A stretch of DNA of 7,519 bases, taken from positions 5,289-12,807 of the forward strand of contig NHDJ01000125.1 of the NCBI GenBank assembly GCA_002167265.1, given 5' to 3'. How positions within the stretch are numbered: position 1 is the first letter of the stretch; every line of letters starts with the position of its first letter. The notes beneath the pieces are model-generated. The model did not search any database and was not told the DNA's origin. It saw only the letters and a program-made list of their open reading frames with translations. The DNA is from Verrucomicrobia bacterium TMED56 (lineage in GTDB: Bacteria > Verrucomicrobiota > Verrucomicrobiia > Opitutales > Seribacteraceae). A program made the position numbers and the translations under genes. Positions 5,830-7,519 of this stretch are shown here, one piece after another.

Positions 5830-6771
5830 ATGGTAAATCGAATTAATTCCGAATCCTCCGAATCAGCCCCTCTTGTTGTGGTTGGATCGGTAGCCTTTGA
5901 TAATGTCATCACTCCCCACGGGTCAAAAGACGGGATCTTGGGAGGAGCCGCATCTTACTGCTCATTTGCCGCTAGCTATTTTACAGAACCAAGGATGGTT
6001 GGTGTAATCGGAAATGATTTCGGAGATGAATATCTTTCAAGACTTAAGAACAGAGGCATTGACTTGGAAGGTTTACAACGAGACGATACAGGACCCACTT
6101 TTTTTTGGAAAGGTAAGTACCACGAAAACTTTAACAGACGGGATACTTTGGACATTCAGTTGAATGTATTTGAAAATTTTCGTCCCGATCTACCTGACAA
6201 CTATCTTGATTCGAAATTTGTGCTTCTTGGCAATATTCATCCTTCACTGCAAATGCATGTGCTTGACCAGTTGCACGGGGATTCTTTTGTCGTTGCCGAT
6301 ACCATTGACCTATGGATCGAAACGGAACGGAACGCGCTGCTTGAGCTTATAAAAAGAGTCAGTTTATTTGTAATAAATGATTCGGAAGCGGAAGAATTGA
6401 CAGGAGAATCTAATATAATACTTGCAGGAACAAAACTTAGAACAATGGGTCCGCAATCTGTTATAATAAAAAAAGGAGAACATGGAGCCATGCTCTTCCA
6501 TGAAGAAGGTAACTTTGCATTGCCTGCCTACCCGGTCACAGAATTGCGTGACCCGACGGGTGCTGGTGATTCATTCGCCGGTGCGTTAATAGGAAGACTT
6601 GCCTCTCGGAACCGAATGGACTTTCACGCTATTAAGGAAGCGATTCTTTATGGCACCTGTACGGCAAGCTTAACTGTGGAAGCTTTTGGATGTGATCGCT
6701 TGGAATCTGCCGGGTGTGCTGCAATTGAAGATAGAGTAACTGAATTAAAAAAATTCATTTCTTTGGACTGA
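5830..6771 (+). CDS. PfkB (ribokinase) family sugar or nucleoside kinase
   Basis: A 313-residue cytoplasmic kinase that moves phosphate from ATP to a hydroxyl of a sugar or nucleoside. The start is fixed by an in-frame TGA at 5821. Landmarks are VVVGSVAFDNV at 16-26, the substrate-binding GGAASY at 38-43, NDSEAEEL at 183-190 (the N..E magnesium motif) and VIIKKGEHGA at 211-220. The PfkB signature 2, DPTGAGDSFAGAL, is at 241-253 and carries the anion hole and catalytic base Asp247. The unusual middle segment YHENFNRRDTLDIQLNVFE at about 97-115 sits where the lid lies in this fold and matches, from memory, uncharacterised PVC kinases; it may set substrate choice. It follows a spacer of about 170 bases and probably has its own promoter. 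Candidate substrates include adenosine-like nucleosides, ribose, fructose or 2-keto-3-deoxygluconate. The last would feed eda, but the sequence does not decide this. The family call is secure. Confidence 0.92.
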   Translation: MVNRINSESSESAPLVVVGSVAFDNVITPHGSKDGILGGAASYCSFAASYFTEPRMVGVIGNDFGDEYLSRLKNRGIDLEGLQRDDTGPTFFWKGKYHENFNRRDTLDIQLNVFENFRPDLPDNYLDSKFVLLGNIHPSLQMHVLDQLHGDSFVVADTIDLWIETERNALLELIKRVSLFVINDSEAEELTGESNIILAGTKLRTMGPQSVIIKKGEHGAMLFHEEGNFALPAYPVTELRDPTGAGDSFAGALIGRLASRNRMDFHAIKEAILYGTCTASLTVEAFGCDRLESAGCAAIEDRVTELKKFISLD

Positions 6772-6822
6772 GCAACACATGCTCCTTATCGTCCGATCTA
6801 TTGTGCATAAAGCTCAATGCAA

Positions 6823-7519
6823 ATGATAGTCCACAGGTGGCAAATGTTGCACACATTTTCTCTACTCTGTCTTTTGTTAGGTTGCAACCAATCCCACGAA
6901 TCAACTACATCAACGATAGCAATCGTAAAAAAACACCAAGCCGCCATTAATAAGTCAGAAATGACAGATTCGGAGCATAGCGCTCGGTCTCCTCTTCCAA
7001 CTCAATCTGAAATAAGTCAACTACCACCAGATGGAGGCGACGAGTTCAATCGTCTGATTTTTGAAAGTAGTCCCTACTTGCTCCAGCATGCTCGTAACCC
7101 CATCGACTGGATGCCATGGGGAGAGCTTGCATTTGAAAAAGCAAAGGAATTAGATCGACCAATCTTCCTTTCCATAGGATACACCACCTGTCACTGGTGT
7201 CATGTGATGGAACACGAGTCATTCGAAGACCAGGAAATTGCTGATCTAATGAACAATGACTACATATGCGTAAAGGTCGACCGTGAAGAAAGACCTGATG
7301 TTGACAATGTTTACATGTCAGTTACTCAAATGATGACGGGTCGTGGAGGATGGCCAATGACCGTAATTATGTCACCGGAAAAGGTTCCATTCTTTGCAGG
7401 AACATACTTTCCAAAATCTTCAATGTTTCAACTTCTTCCTCATTTTACTAGAGTTTGGAAAGAGGATCGTAAAAAAGTAAAGGAAGTTGGACAAGCGATC
7501 ATTACAAGTTTGGAAGATT
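6823..7519 (+). CDS. DUF255 thioredoxin-fold protein (YyaL/SPATA20 type), putative lipoprotein, 3' end missing
   Basis: The gene runs off the right edge; about 232 residues are visible of a family usually around 600-700. The conserved N-terminal DUF255 (Thioredox_DsbH) domain starts near [21 protein letters not shown] and contains [18 protein letters not shown] with the CxxC pair Cys123 and Cys126, then VDREERPD and GRGGWPMTV. The missing part should be the alpha/alpha barrel resembling N-acylglucosamine 2-epimerase. Upstream lie a hydrophobic stretch ending LLLGC, a lipobox with Cys21, and a roughly 50-residue polar linker, so the protein appears to be membrane-anchored. The start is uncertain. 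ATG 6823 gives a normal lipoprotein signal with Arg5 and is preferred. ATG 6844 has AGGTG at 6835-6839 but leaves a very short, uncharged signal. ATG 6817 is also in frame. Family function is poorly known; redox or sugar-related roles are suggested for relatives. Confidence 0.9.
   Translation, partial: MIVHRWQMLHTFSLLCLLLGCNQSHESTTSTIAIVKKHQAAINKSEMTDSEHSARSPLPTQSEISQLPPDGGDEFNRLIFESSPYLLQHARNPIDWMPWGELAFEKAKELDRPIFLSIGYTTCHWCHVMEHESFEDQEIADLMNNDYICVKVDREERPDVDNVYMSVTQMMTGRGGWPMTVIMSPEKVPFFAGTYFPKSSMFQLLPHFTRVWKEDRKKVKEVGQAIITSLED
6835..6839 (+). promoter_or_regulatory. possible Shine-Dalgarno for the internal ATG of the DUF255 gene
   Basis: AGGTG is complementary to the CACCT of the usual 16S rRNA 3' end and ends four bases before ATG 6844. 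It is the clearest Shine-Dalgarno-like sequence at any candidate start in the window and argues for 6844 over 6823. Against it, the ATG lies in a small inverted repeat (AAATGT at 6842-6847 with ACATTT at 6853-6858), and starting there would remove the charged n-region of the signal peptide. Confidence 0.3.

Noticed and set aside
5715..5912. Minus-strand open frame of 65 codons across the spacer and the start of the kinase gene
   Set aside because: It overlaps the coding start of a clear PfkB gene, resembles no family I know and has no start context; most likely a shadow.
6462..6492. TATAAT followed by AGGAG and ATG codons inside the kinase gene, as an internal promoter and start
   Set aside because: There is no good -35 box, and the sequence codes the conserved VIIKKGEHGA strand; the frame from ATG 6482 gives only a 35-residue peptide of no known kind.
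6770..6784. GAGCA/TGCTC hairpin at the kinase stop codon as a terminator
   Set aside because: The stem is only 5 bp, it includes part of the stop codon and no T tract follows.

Overview
The window holds eight protein-coding genes, all on the + strand and almost end to end. No RNA gene, mobile element or CRISPR array was recognised. The DNA is moderately AT-rich. Several proteins resemble families I know mainly from Planctomycetota and Verrucomicrobiota: the GGSIT-type SGNH hydrolase, the DUF6941 protein, the HELAH metallopeptidase and the PfkB kinase with its YHENFNRRDTL segment. I therefore infer a PVC-superphylum bacterium, probably from Verrucomicrobiota. That rests on family memory, not on a search. 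Most starts lack a clear Shine-Dalgarno sequence.

Bases 1-5660 form one tight cluster of six genes, probably an operon. In order they are: the 3' part of a TerC-family membrane protein; a KDPG aldolase (eda) that overlaps terC by 14 bases and appears to start with TTG; a secreted SGNH-hydrolase-like protein; an M3 oligopeptidase A-like zinc peptidase; a small DUF6941 protein; and an exported HExxH metallopeptidase whose ATG overlaps the stop of the DUF6941 gene. Other junctions are only 1 to 5 bases, so translational coupling is likely throughout.

A spacer of about 170 bases (5661-5829) follows, with an imperfect hairpin and a weak promoter-like sequence. After it come a PfkB-family sugar or nucleoside kinase and the 5' part of a DUF255 thioredoxin-fold protein (YyaL/SPATA20 type), which carries an apparent lipoprotein signal. 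That last gene runs off the right edge.

The genes do not make one obvious pathway. Eda makes pyruvate and glyceraldehyde-3-phosphate from KDPG, and the SGNH protein may deacylate an external carbohydrate or glycoconjugate. The M3 enzyme trims peptides in the cytoplasm, and the HELAH enzyme acts outside the cytoplasmic membrane. The loci most worth following up are the DUF6941/metallopeptidase pair, the SGNH protein lacking the usual catalytic Asp, the lipoprotein form of DUF255, and the A9 tract at the terC/eda overlap.
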